The translations under genes and the position numbers were made by a program. A DNA stretch of 43,299 nt from Anoxynatronum sp033549305 (GTDB lineage Bacteria > Bacillota > Clostridia > Peptostreptococcales > Tindalliaceae): assembly GCA_033549305.1 (NCBI GenBank), contig JAWSUV010000009.1, positions 1 to 43,299 of the forward strand, read 5' to 3'. The notes beneath the pieces are model-generated. The model was not told where the DNA came from. It ran no database searches and worked only from the letters and a program-made list of their open reading frames with translations. Positions within the stretch are counted from its first letter, which is position 1, and each line of letters begins with the position of its first letter. This document shows positions 34,453-41,943 of this stretch, piece after piece.

Positions 34453-34896
34453 TTATATTCCCAGCTCCTGCATTTTACCTGCGATTTCATCATAGCTGAG
34501 GTTTTCGTCACTATTGTAGTCGGTCCATATCTTCTGGCTCCAGATTTCAGCCCGCGTTCCCACCCCAATCACCATTACTTCTTTTTCCAGAATGGCGTGA
34601 TCCCTTAAGTTTGACGGGATCCGAATGCGGCCTTGCTGGTCCAGTTCACATTCTGTTGCTCCTGAAAAGAAAAACCGGACAAAAGCGCGGGCATTCTGGT
34701 TTGTCAGCGGCAGCTGCTTTAATTTATCTTCAAGGATCTTCCACTCTTCTGCAGGATAAACGAATAAAGATTGATCCAGTCCTTTGGTGACAATGAAAGA
34801 CTCACCGAGCTGTTCACGAAAACGCGCCGGCATGCTGAGACGTCCCTTGGCATCAATTGTATGGGAATACTCACCAATAAACATTTTCCCACTCAT
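34453..34896 (-). CDS. mraZ: Transcriptional regulator MraZ
   Basis: A 147-residue DNA-binding protein with two AbrB-type half-domains, each with its DxxGR loop: IDAKGRLSMPARFRE and LDQQGRIRIPSNLRD. MraZ binds repeats in front of its own operon. Most family members start MFxGEY, so the ATG four codons downstream (34884) is an alternative start. It heads the dcw cluster, and the three boxes upstream at 34919-34948 are the expected target. Confidence 0.95.
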   Translation of the reverse strand: MSGKMFIGEYSHTIDAKGRLSMPARFREQLGESFIVTKGLDQSLFVYPAEEWKILEDKLKQLPLTNQNARAFVRFFFSGATECELDQQGRIRIPSNLRDHAILEKEVMVIGVGTRAEIWSQKIWTDYNSDENLSYDEIAGKMQELGI

Positions 34897-34918
34897 TTCC
34901 GTCTACTCATGGTCATTT

Positions 34919-34948
34919 ATTCCACTTTATACCACTTTATACCACTTT
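34919..34948 (-). promoter_or_regulatory. MraZ operator: three tandem 10-bp boxes
   Basis: Minus strand: AAAGTGGTAT, AAAGTGGTAT, AAAGTGGAAT in exact 10-bp register (34939-34948, 34929-34938, 34919-34928). The GTGG core at helical spacing matches the AAAGTG-type or TGGG-type MraZ boxes reported in other bacteria. They lie 22 bp ahead of the mraZ start. Confidence 0.85.
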
Positions 34949-34962
34949 CTGAAAATTTTCAA
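34934..34962 (-). promoter_or_regulatory. Candidate mraZ promoter overlapping the MraZ boxes
   Basis: Minus-strand TTGAAA (-35, 34957-34962) with TAAAGT (34934-34939) at 17 bp; TATAAA two bases earlier gives a 15-bp spacer. Both -10 options lie inside the boxes, so bound MraZ would block it. Confidence 0.5.
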
Positions 34963-35070
34963 CAGGTTTAAGGCGGAAATTACCTTAAATTTTGTATCTT
35001 TTCCTGTCTTTTCAATGGTTTAGGTAAAGATGCCTACAAACGCACATTCTAACGAACATCTATTCGAATC

Positions 35071-35103
35071 AAAAAACCACCCAGTAAAAACTGAGTGGTT
35101 TTA
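35071..35103 (-). terminator. Terminator of lgt
   Basis: Minus-strand AAAACCACTCAGT (35091-35103) pairs with ACTGGGTGGTTTT across a TTTT loop, with a G-U pair, ending in a six-T run. It lies between lgt and the mraZ regulatory region and insulates the dcw cluster. Confidence 0.85.
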
Positions 35104-35150
35104 TCGTCCTTAAAAATTATCTTACAACTGATTGCTGATTTGCTTAAAAA

Positions 35151-35891
35151 CTATCGATTCGATGAGATCTTTTTTGTCCGCAGCCACCAGATGGCAGTCA
35201 TTCCACCTAGAATCATCAATATGGAGACCACCTGTGCAGTTCTCAGTGCCCCTACCATCAGGCTGTCTGTTCGGAGTCCTTCAATGAAAAATCTGCCTGT
35301 GGAATACAAAATCAGATAATGAAAGAACACTTCCCCATCAACTTTTTTTCTGTTGGTGAAATAAATTAACCATCCCATCACCAGCAGATTCCAGATGGAT
35401 TCATAAAGAAATGTGGGATGGACGCTCACCCCTTCAATCATAATCGCCCAGGGAAGATCAGTAGGCCTGCCATAGGCTTCCTGATTAAAATAGTTGCCCC
35501 ATCGGCCAATGGCCTGCCCCAGGATCATGCTTGGTGCTGCAACATCTGCCATGGCCAGATAACTCACCTGGTTTTTCCGGCAAAGCCAATAGCCTGCAAT
35601 AAATCCTGCGATAATGCCGCCATGTATGGCCAGTCCGCCTTGCCTGAACTGGAGGATCCGGCTCCAGTCTTGCGAATAAAAATCAAGATTAAACAGGATA
35701 TAATACAGTCGGGCCCCCAGCACCCCCAAAGGAATAGACCAGAGCGCAATATCATAGACGATTTCGTCACTTACACCGATCGCTTTTGCCCGCTTCACGG
35801 CCAGTAAAACACCCAAAAGCATTCCAGTCGCAATCAACAGCCCATACCAGGCAACCTCAATTCCAAATAATGTAAAGGCAATTCTGTCCAC
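35151..35891 (-). CDS. lgt: Prolipoprotein diacylglyceryl transferase
   Basis: Moves diacylglycerol from phosphatidylglycerol to the lipobox cysteine of prolipoproteins. The 246-residue, about seven-helix protein has the Lgt signature GRWGNYFNQEAYG with its essential Arg, and HPTFLYESIWN and RTDSLMVG elements. LspA, the next enzyme, is elsewhere in this window (5648-6103). Confidence 0.96.
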   Translation of the reverse strand: MDRIAFTLFGIEVAWYGLLIATGMLLGVLLAVKRAKAIGVSDEIVYDIALWSIPLGVLGARLYYILFNLDFYSQDWSRILQFRQGGLAIHGGIIAGFIAGYWLCRKNQVSYLAMADVAAPSMILGQAIGRWGNYFNQEAYGRPTDLPWAIMIEGVSVHPTFLYESIWNLLVMGWLIYFTNRKKVDGEVFFHYLILYSTGRFFIEGLRTDSLMVGALRTAQVVSILMILGGMTAIWWLRTKKISSNR

Positions 35892-35950
35892 ACCAACACC
35901 TCATTGTTACAAATTCGATCATGTTTCATCAGTAACATTATTGTACCACA

Positions 35951-35981
35951 GAAAACAACTCCTTAATCATAAGGAGCTGTT
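35951..35981 (-). terminator. Terminator of pduL
   Basis: 12-bp minus-strand stem AACAGCTCCTTA / TAAGGAGTTGTT (one G-U pair) with a TGAT loop and a short T-run, 36 bp past the pduL stop. Confidence 0.75.
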
Positions 35982-36016
35982 GCTGTCAGTGTATCAAGTT
36001 ACTCGCAAACAACTGT

Positions 36017-36595
36017 CTAGTCAATCATCACTTCAACTTCGTCATTGTTTTGAATACCAGCTCCATTGCCTTCTTCCAAATCTACGTGCATTTCCAGGGC
36101 ATATTCCTTATTCACTCGTACCAATACGTTTTCGAAAATGATACTCCTCACACCGCCGGTTCGAACATGCACTGTATCTTTGTCTTTTACTCCCCATACT
36201 TCAGCAATATCGGGGGTCATATGAATATGACGCGCAGCAGCAATCACTCCTTCTTCGATTTCAACCTCACCTGACGGTCCCACTATTTTAACGCCTGGAC
36301 TGTTCACTAAATCTCCGGAATCGCGTACCGGCGGCTTGATGCCAAGAACAAAACTGTCGGCAAATGAAATCTCAATCTGGGTTTTATTGCGAACAGGCCC
36401 CAGCACACGGACTCCTTTAATGGTGCCTTTTGGTCCAACCAGGTCCACTTTTTCCTCCGCCGCATACTGTCCCGGTTGCTTAAGATCTTTCATTTTTTTC
36501 AATTCATGCCCGATTCCAAATAAAATGTCCAGATGTTCCCGGCTGATATGAAGATGACGATTCGATAATGCAATGGGTATTTTTTTCTTGCACAT
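36017..36595 (-). CDS. pduL: Phosphate acetyl/propanoyltransferase, PduL family
   Basis: Interconverts acyl-CoA and acyl phosphate, here probably acetyl-CoA and acetyl phosphate for ATP-yielding acetate fermentation. The 192-residue protein has two beta-barrel domains with the zinc-binding histidine motifs SNRHLHIS (about 11-18) and AARHIHMTP. It lacks the N-terminal encapsulation peptide of microcompartment PduL, so it should be cytosolic. Strong AAGGAGG; its own promoter at 36646-36674 and terminator. Confidence 0.94.
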   Translation of the reverse strand: MCKKKIPIALSNRHLHISREHLDILFGIGHELKKMKDLKQPGQYAAEEKVDLVGPKGTIKGVRVLGPVRNKTQIEISFADSFVLGIKPPVRDSGDLVNSPGVKIVGPSGEVEIEEGVIAAARHIHMTPDIAEVWGVKDKDTVHVRTGGVRSIIFENVLVRVNKEYALEMHVDLEEGNGAGIQNNDEVEVMID

Positions 36596-36645
36596 GCAGA
36601 AACCTCCTTTTATCGTTCAGTTAAATGTTTAACAACTTTGTGTCC

Positions 36646-36674
36646 ATTATAGACCAGCCTGATCATAAAAGCAA
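36646..36674 (-). promoter_or_regulatory. Promoter of pduL
   Basis: Minus-strand TTGCTT (36669-36674), 17-bp spacer and perfect TATAAT (36646-36651), about 50 bp ahead of the pduL ATG. The rest of the 206-bp hpt/pduL spacer shows nothing else that I can name. Confidence 0.6.
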
Positions 36675-36801
36675 CCGTTTCGCCATATTAAATCATAAAG
36701 ACACATGTGTTCCAATGTACCGGCACTTTTTGATAAAACGCTGTGTGCATGATCGCAGACCCGCCACAGCACCGTTTCCAGAGTGTGGATCTATCCGAAT
36801 A

Positions 36802-37338
36802 CTATTCAGTAATAGTCGCTATATAGGGAAGGTTCCGATATTGTTCGGCATAATCGATGCCGTAACCGACAATGAAACGATCCGGAATTTCGTATCCGAC
36901 ATAATCCACCACCAGATCACACTTTCGGCGGCTGGGCTTATCCAGCAGCGAGCAAATTTTAAGTGAAGCTGCATTTCTGCTCTTTAAATTATCTGTCAGG
37001 TACTTCAAGGTCAATCCTGTATCGACGATATCCTCAATGATTAGGACATGTTTTCCTTCGATTTCGATCTCCAGGTCTTTCAGGATTCGAACAACCCCGG
37101 AGCTTTCTGTCGAATGGCCATAGCTGCTGACAGCCATAAAATCTATGCGAATAGGCAAATTGATTTCCCGCATTAAATCTCCCATAAAAATATTGGCTCC
37201 CTTGAGGACTCCAATCAGGATCAGATCATCAATGCCATGATAATCCGCTTCAATTGTCTCAGCCATTTCTTTTACTTTTGCCTGAATTTGCTCACGCGTA
37301 AACAATACCCCGTCAATTTTTTTGCCCACGATACTCAA
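36802..37338 (-). CDS. hpt: Hypoxanthine phosphoribosyltransferase
   Basis: Salvages hypoxanthine and guanine to IMP and GMP with PRPP. The 178-residue protein has the PRPP motif VLIIEDIVDTGLTL, the VGVLKGANIFMGDL type loop (here LIGVLKGA) and the C-terminal YGIDYAEQYRNLPYI. The frame starts at TTG; a GTG three codons on is an alternative. It is separated by 24 bp from the adenosyltransferase gene. Confidence 0.94.
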   Translation of the reverse strand: MSIVGKKIDGVLFTREQIQAKVKEMAETIEADYHGIDDLILIGVLKGANIFMGDLMREINLPIRIDFMAVSSYGHSTESSGVVRILKDLEIEIEGKHVLIIEDIVDTGLTLKYLTDNLKSRNAASLKICSLLDKPSRRKCDLVVDYVGYEIPDRFIVGYGIDYAEQYRNLPYIATITE

Positions 37339-37362
37339 CCCCTGTCAGTTTAGTTCTGAAAA

Positions 37363-37902
37363 TCAGCTGTTGGATTTTTGAAAAACGACATAATTCAATT
37401 CTGTTTCAAGATAACGTGCCATGGCATACAGGGTATCCGATAATCGGTTGACATACTTCATCAGCCATTCACTGACTTCTTCTTCCCGGCTGAGTTTCAA
37501 AATTCTTCTTTCAGCTCTACGACAGATTGTCCGAGCTACATGTAAGCTGGCAGCGGCTTTGTTGCTGCCGGGGATAATAAAGGCATCCATCTTGTCAATT
37601 TTTTCCAGATAATCATCAATAATCGTTTCCAGAGCCTTCACATGTGACTCGTCAATTTTTTCCGGAAACTGATCCCGGTCTGTTGTCGCCAGTTCGCCGG
37701 CAACATCAAATAATTCACGCTGGATCCGCAGCAGAATCGCGACAATTTCGTCATCGTCCACAAAATGACGGGCAAATCCAATACTGCTGTTTAGTTCATC
37801 CACTGTCCCATAACTCTCGACTCTGATTTCGTCCTTTTTAACACGTTTGCCGTCATAAAGACTGGTTTCGCCCTTATCGCCGGTTTTTGTATAAATCTTC
37901 AT
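37363..37902 (-). CDS. PduO-type ATP:cob(I)alamin adenosyltransferase
   Basis: Makes adenosylcobalamin. The 179-residue protein opens with the signature MKIYTKTGDKGETSLYDG, followed by KDEIRVESYGTVDELNSSIG, and has the helical bundle with ICRRAERRILKL. This implies B12-dependent enzymes elsewhere in the genome. GGAGGGAATAA precedes the ATG. It is probably cotranscribed with hpt. Confidence 0.94.
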   Translation of the reverse strand: MKIYTKTGDKGETSLYDGKRVKKDEIRVESYGTVDELNSSIGFARHFVDDDEIVAILLRIQRELFDVAGELATTDRDQFPEKIDESHVKALETIIDDYLEKIDKMDAFIIPGSNKAAASLHVARTICRRAERRILKLSREEEVSEWLMKYVNRLSDTLYAMARYLETELNYVVFQKSNS

Positions 37903-38073
37903 TTATTCCCTCCATTCCATGTGTTGATAAACTGAACAAATCCATGTCCTGTTGAAAGCCACTGAATTGTCTATTCTGTGAAGGCTGATCCACGATGATT
38001 TCATTTTTACTGAAGTCATGATATCATAAAATTAGCGCAGACTCACGCCAACAGTAATAGGAGTGCATCCATT

Positions 38074-38694
38074 ATGGATTATGAAGCAGTTGCCAAAGCA
38101 CTGAAAGAACGTCAAAACCTGGGATATGAAAAAAACGCTTTATTCTCCGTCCTGATTCCGATCATTGAAATCAGTGACATCCCTCACATTCTTTTTGAAG
38201 TCAGATCATTCGATCTGGAAAGTCAACCGGGTGAGGTTTGTTTTCCCGGGGGAAAAATGGAAAAAAGTGAGCATCCTTCACAAACAGCGCTTCGCGAGAC
38301 TCAGGAAGAGCTGAATCTTAATCATGAACAGTTAAAAATCATTGGATCACTGCCGCCATTGACAACGCCGTTCCACTTCACCATTTTTCCATTTTGCGGC
38401 GTGATCCAGCATACGACGTTTGAAGAAATTCGCTTTTCAAAGGATGAAGTCGATTCCATTTTTGCGGTTTCGTTACCGGAATTGATGGCGCAGGAACCAG
38501 AGGAATATGTGCTTCGTTATGACATGATTGTCGATCCGACATTCCCATATCACCGTATTCCCAACGGTGAACGGTATGAGTGGAAATCCGGCAGATACCG
38601 GGTAATTTTTTATTATCATCAGAACCATGTCATTTGGGGCCTGACGGCCAAAATGCTCAAGTTTTTCCTCGAGAGCATCAAGGATAGTGTATAG
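38074..38694 (+). CDS. Nudix hydrolase, CoA pyrophosphatase type
   Basis: The 206-residue protein has a Nudix box at residues 60-82 (G60, E66, then RETQEE at 74-79), with Asn81 where Gly is usual. The upstream LESQPGEVCFPGGKME segment is the CoA pyrophosphatase (NudL/YeaB, UPF0035) signature, so it probably splits CoA into 3',5'-ADP and 4'-phosphopantetheine. Metal-dependent, cytoplasmic. A GGAG site lies in front of the ATG. Divergent from the adenosyltransferase gene; the 171-bp spacer holds no clear promoter pair. Confidence 0.9.
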   Translation: MDYEAVAKALKERQNLGYEKNALFSVLIPIIEISDIPHILFEVRSFDLESQPGEVCFPGGKMEKSEHPSQTALRETQEELNLNHEQLKIIGSLPPLTTPFHFTIFPFCGVIQHTTFEEIRFSKDEVDSIFAVSLPELMAQEPEEYVLRYDMIVDPTFPYHRIPNGERYEWKSGRYRVIFYYHQNHVIWGLTAKMLKFFLESIKDSV

Positions 38695-38712
38695 CTTCCC
38701 ACCGGGAAGATT

Positions 38713-38747
38713 AAAATCCTCATCCACCGCCGCAGGATGGAGGTTTT
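38713..38747. terminator. Possible shared terminator of the Nudix and fmdB-like genes
   Basis: A stem of about 13 bp (AAAATCCTCATCC with GGATGGAGGTTTT, two wobbles and one mismatch) around a 9-nt loop. It lies between the convergent genes and covers the last codons of the fmdB-like gene. T-runs are short. Confidence 0.5.
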
Positions 38748-38932
38748 GGCTGACCTGTTGCCTTGCAGCTTTCACCCTGACGACTGTTTCCGACACCAAA
38801 CACAGACAATTTCCGCTTTGTATGGGAACTGCCGCAACGGGGACAGTTGATCGGATCTTCCATCTCATTCATGCGCCGAAGGGCGTCAAAAGCTTCCTGG
38901 CATTCCTGGCACAAGTATTCGTAAACAGGCAT
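38720..38932 (-). CDS. FmdB-family zinc ribbon protein
   Basis: A 70-residue protein with the FmdB/CxxC zinc ribbon: MPVYEYLC, two CxxC-type pairs (Cys8/Cys11 and Cys30/Cys33) and a Gly/Pro/Cys-rich tail. The family is described as putative regulatory, with formamidase regulation its name-giving case; function here is unknown. Its start lies 44 bp past the stop of the ten-repeat gene, so the two may share a transcript. Confidence 0.9.
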   Translation of the reverse strand: MPVYEYLCQECQEAFDALRRMNEMEDPINCPRCGSSHTKRKLSVFGVGNSRQGESCKATGQPKPPSCGGG

Positions 38933-38976
38933 ATCACTTCTTCCTTTCTTTTGTTGATTTCATCCATCCCAGCTGA

Positions 38977-40374
38977 TTATATCAATGGGCGATGATCCAT
39001 TCCAGTAAAATCAGAGTAGCTGATATCCATCCCTTTAAAGGTTACACGGGAATAGTCAAAAGAACACGGAAAAACGATTCCTTTCAGTGATTTTTTTACC
39101 CCTATGATTTTTTTCCAACCATGTTGAGCTGTCATCTGTTCCCAGGTGAGTCCTCTAACATGCTTAAAATCACTTCCGGCAATCTCTCTTCCGGAAAAAT
39201 CCGCACCTGTGAAATCGAAGCCAGAAGGATACTGAATCCCCTGCAAATCTCTTCCGGCAACTTTCAGGTGATCCCAGGTTAATCCTTCTACCCGGCTGAA
39301 GTCAGAATAACGCAGATCCAGTCCTGTAAAGTCCGCCTGGCTAACATCAAAATCCGCCGGATACACTATGCCTGCCACATATCGCGCATCTTTAATCTGA
39401 TCCCACTTCAGACCTTTCACACGGCTGAAATCATTTCCGCTGAAATTTTTGCCCAAGGCATCGATATCATTTACGTTAAAGTTTTCCGGATAGATCAAAC
39501 CACTGGCATCTTCTGCTCTGTCAATATCTTCCCAACGCAGCCCTGTCACCAGGGAAAAATCACTGCGACTGATGTCCCGTCCGGTATAGTCGGCTTGTGA
39601 CGGGTCAAATCCGGCCGGATAAACGATCCCGGAAATATCACCTGCATATTTCATCTGATTCCAGGTCAGCCCGTTGCACAGGCTGAAATCACTGTCTGTT
39701 AAATCCCGTTGTTTTCCAAGGGGTTCATCATTGAAATTGGCTGATTCAATATCAAAAGAGCTCGGGTATCGAATCCCAAAAATGAACTCCGCTTTGCATA
39801 TTTGCTTCCACTGCAACTGCGATAACCGGCTGAAATCACTTCCACTAATGTTTTTATCATTCAAATCAGCCGATTCAATATCAAATCCTGAAGGATAGAT
39901 CAGGTCATTAAGACCCCACACTTCTTTTAAATGAGACCAGTTCACGCCTTTTACCCGACTAAAATCACTGGCCGCGATATACCGCCCCTGCCAGTTCAGG
40001 TTGCTGCTGTCAAAAGAAGCAGGGTAAACAATTCCCCAGATCTCTGATGCACCGCTGATTGTCAGCCATCCCATGGGGACATTCAAGCGGCTAAAGTCGC
40101 TTTTAGAAATATCCCGCTGGTTAAACACCGCATTTTCCAAATCGAAAGACGATGGATACACCAGTCCTCCAATGTTTTCTGCTTCCACCAGGTGTTTCCA
40201 GCGAAGACCTTCCACCCGACTGAAATCGCTGCCTTGCAGATACGTTTCATAAGCGCTTCTTCCCAGGTGACGTCCTGCAAAGCTGATTTGCTCCGGATCG
40301 AAGACAGCCGGATATTTAATGCCGCAGATGGATTTTGCCTGCAGTAGTTGTTCCCAAGGTGAGGCCTGTTTCAT
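38977..40374 (-). CDS. Ten-repeat protein, pentapeptide-like hybrid repeats, family not recognised
   Basis: I do not recognise the family. The 465-residue protein, with no signal or membrane segment, is built almost entirely of ten units. Each starts at a Trp (residues 7, 59, 103, 146, 189, 238, 281, 324, 367, 411; spacing mostly 43-44, with longer units 1 and 5, and an insertion in unit 10). A unit runs W-x-x-[ILM]-x-x-A, then G-I-x-Y-P-x-x-F-D, then pentapeptide-register sequence (A-D-F-x-G, x-D-I-S-x, S-D-F-S-R, V-x-G-L-x). The last part resembles right-handed quadrilateral beta-helix repeats; the first part does not. GGAGG lies in front of the chosen ATG (an in-frame ATG 9 codons earlier overlaps that site). 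Possible DNA-mimic or scaffold role is inference only. Confidence 0.8.
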   Translation of the reverse strand: MKQASPWEQLLQAKSICGIKYPAVFDPEQISFAGRHLGRSAYETYLQGSDFSRVEGLRWKHLVEAENIGGLVYPSSFDLENAVFNQRDISKSDFSRLNVPMGWLTISGASEIWGIVYPASFDSSNLNWQGRYIAASDFSRVKGVNWSHLKEVWGLNDLIYPSGFDIESADLNDKNISGSDFSRLSQLQWKQICKAEFIFGIRYPSSFDIESANFNDEPLGKQRDLTDSDFSLCNGLTWNQMKYAGDISGIVYPAGFDPSQADYTGRDISRSDFSLVTGLRWEDIDRAEDASGLIYPENFNVNDIDALGKNFSGNDFSRVKGLKWDQIKDARYVAGIVYPADFDVSQADFTGLDLRYSDFSRVEGLTWDHLKVAGRDLQGIQYPSGFDFTGADFSGREIAGSDFKHVRGLTWEQMTAQHGWKKIIGVKKSLKGIVFPCSFDYSRVTFKGMDISYSDFTGMDHRPLI

Positions 40375-40604
40375 TTCATCGCCTCCTTCAGTTTTGCCCA
40401 TCGACCATTCATCAGAGTTGGCTGCCTTACTGAGTGATCAGAATCATTTCATTCCACATGGTTGTGCCGCAGGATAGAAAAAGCCGGCAACAGCCCGATA
40501 ACAAGCCTGCATCGCCGGATTATTCGCACATTCATACCAATTCCATGTAGCGCTCGTTGTTTAATCATAACGTGCCGTTTCTGCAATGTCAATTGCTTTG
40601 AGAC

Positions 40605-40634
40605 TTGTGATTCCTGTTTGTTATCTGGTATGAT
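40605..40634 (+). promoter_or_regulatory. Promoter of the M20 peptidase gene
   Basis: TTGTGA (40605-40610), 18-bp spacer and an extended -10, TGGTATGAT, with TATGAT at 40629-40634. Its position shows that translation must start downstream, at the GTG at 40660 or TTG at 40669. The region 40375-40604, between the divergent genes, shows no other feature I can name. Confidence 0.65.
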
Positions 40635-40668
40635 ACACAGTGTAAAGTCAAGAAAGGATGTGCCCAAA

Positions 40669-41877
40669 TTGGAAAGTGCTTTTTTTAATCCCCGCGACTA
40701 CTATACAGAAAAGGAATTAACCGAGCTCACGCAGTCTTTAATCCGTATTCCAAGTCATAAAGACACGCCTGGGCAGGAACGTGATATTGCATTGTATATG
40801 AATGAATACCTTCGGAATCATCAGATCGAATCCGTACTTCACCCGGTGGTGGGTGAGCGTTGCAATGTCATTGCGCGTGTCCTGGGTAACGGCACCGGCC
40901 GATCACTCATGTTCAATGGGCATACGGATACGGTGCTGCCCTATAATATGACGGTCGACCCTTATGCCGCTGAAATAAACGACGGTAACATCTATGGAAG
41001 GGGCGCCGTGGATATGAAAGGGGCTCTGGCCTGTTTTATGATGACGTTAATCGTCATGCGGCGAACCGGATTCGTCCCTGGAGGGGATGTTATTTTTACC
41101 GGTGTTATCGGCGAGGAAGGCAAGAGTGAAGGCACCGAATATATTGTTAAGTCTGATATCCGGGCAGATGCCGCCATCGTGGGCGAGCCTTCTGATTATG
41201 AATATGCTGTTGGTCATCGCGGATTGGAGTGGTTTGATGTGATTATTCGCGGAAAATCCTCTCACAGCGGCAGACCTGAACAGGGTGTGAATGCCATTGA
41301 ACTTGCCATGACTTTTATACAGCGGGTGAAGCAGGATCTTTACCCAATCTTGAAACAGAAATATGATGAATATTCCGGTGAGTCTGTGATGAACTTTGGG
41401 ACGATTACAGGCGGTACTGAGCAAAGCACTGTGGCAGACCAGTGCATCATCCGATTGGATCGCCGCTATATTCCAGGCGAAACAAAGGAATCGGTCATGG
41501 GAGAATATCAGGACATTATTGATAAACTAAAGGCGGAGGACCCGGCTTTCAGCGCAGAAATCCGTGTTACCCCGGACAGTTTGCTGGAATTGTTTCATCC
41601 GCCTCTGATTACCTCCATCAATGAACCCATTGTCAGTGCAGTGAGAGAATCCATCAAAGAGGTCATACACCGGGAACCGACCATTACCCGCGGCATCGGC
41701 TGGTCAGATGCAGGGCTTCTGAAGACTTATGCTGACATTCCCACTGTTGTCTTTGGCCCTGGAGATCTTTCCTTGGCGCATACGGAAGAAGAGCATATCA
41801 GCATTGAAGACTTAAACAATGGAGTAGACATCTATTGTCGCCTGATACAAAAATTCACCACCATCCCGCCGGATTAA
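40669..41877 (+). CDS. M20 family metallopeptidase/deacylase (ArgE/DapE-like)
   Basis: The 402-residue dinuclear zinc hydrolase has the motif order of the family: NGHTDTV (first His and bridging Asp), GRGAVDMKG, the catalytic glutamate in GEEGKSEG, GEPSDYEYAVGHRG, the dimerisation (lid) domain from about 180 to 290 with SSHSGRPEQGVNA, and the final His in LAHTEEEHIS. The substrate (acyl-amino acid or dipeptide) is not readable. An open frame extends back to 40462, but the promoter at 40605-40634 excludes it. TTG at 40669 has AAAGGATG 9 nt upstream; GTG at 40660 is the alternative. Confidence 0.86.
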   Translation: MESAFFNPRDYYTEKELTELTQSLIRIPSHKDTPGQERDIALYMNEYLRNHQIESVLHPVVGERCNVIARVLGNGTGRSLMFNGHTDTVLPYNMTVDPYAAEINDGNIYGRGAVDMKGALACFMMTLIVMRRTGFVPGGDVIFTGVIGEEGKSEGTEYIVKSDIRADAAIVGEPSDYEYAVGHRGLEWFDVIIRGKSSHSGRPEQGVNAIELAMTFIQRVKQDLYPILKQKYDEYSGESVMNFGTITGGTEQSTVADQCIIRLDRRYIPGETKESVMGEYQDIIDKLKAEDPAFSAEIRVTPDSLLELFHPPLITSINEPIVSAVRESIKEVIHREPTITRGIGWSDAGLLKTYADIPTVVFGPGDLSLAHTEEEHISIEDLNNGVDIYCRLIQKFTTIPPD

Positions 41878-41892
41878 TCGTCTCTACCGGAT

Positions 41893-41941
41893 AAAAACAG
41901 AGGAGCTGTTCAGAATAATCATACTCTGAACGGCTCCTCTG
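41893..41941. terminator. Shared terminator of the M20 peptidase and typA
   Basis: A 17-bp stem, CAGAGGAGCTGTTCAGA (41898-41914) with TCTGAACGGCTCCTCTG (41925-41941), one G-U pair, 10-nt loop. The minus strand continues into five T, so it fits typA best; the plus-strand side has a weaker CTTTAT. Confidence 0.88.
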
Positions 41942-41943
41942 CT

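Noticed and set aside
35052..35069. LexA/SOS box upstream of mraZ (GAACATCTATTC)
   Set aside because: One half-site is ATTC instead of GTTC, and it lies beyond the lgt terminator without an associated promoter.
38018..38027. Palindrome ATGATATCAT ahead of the Nudix gene as an operator
   Set aside because: Ten AT-rich bases are expected often by chance, and no clear promoter overlaps it.
38977..40374. CRISPR array or satellite DNA
   Set aside because: The roughly 129-bp periodicity is degenerate at DNA level and kept in frame as protein repeats; there are no short identical repeats with unique spacers.
40462..40668. N-terminal 69-codon extension of the M20 peptidase
   Set aside because: Cys- and Arg-rich sequence unlike the family, and it lies upstream of or across the recognisable promoter at 40605-40634.
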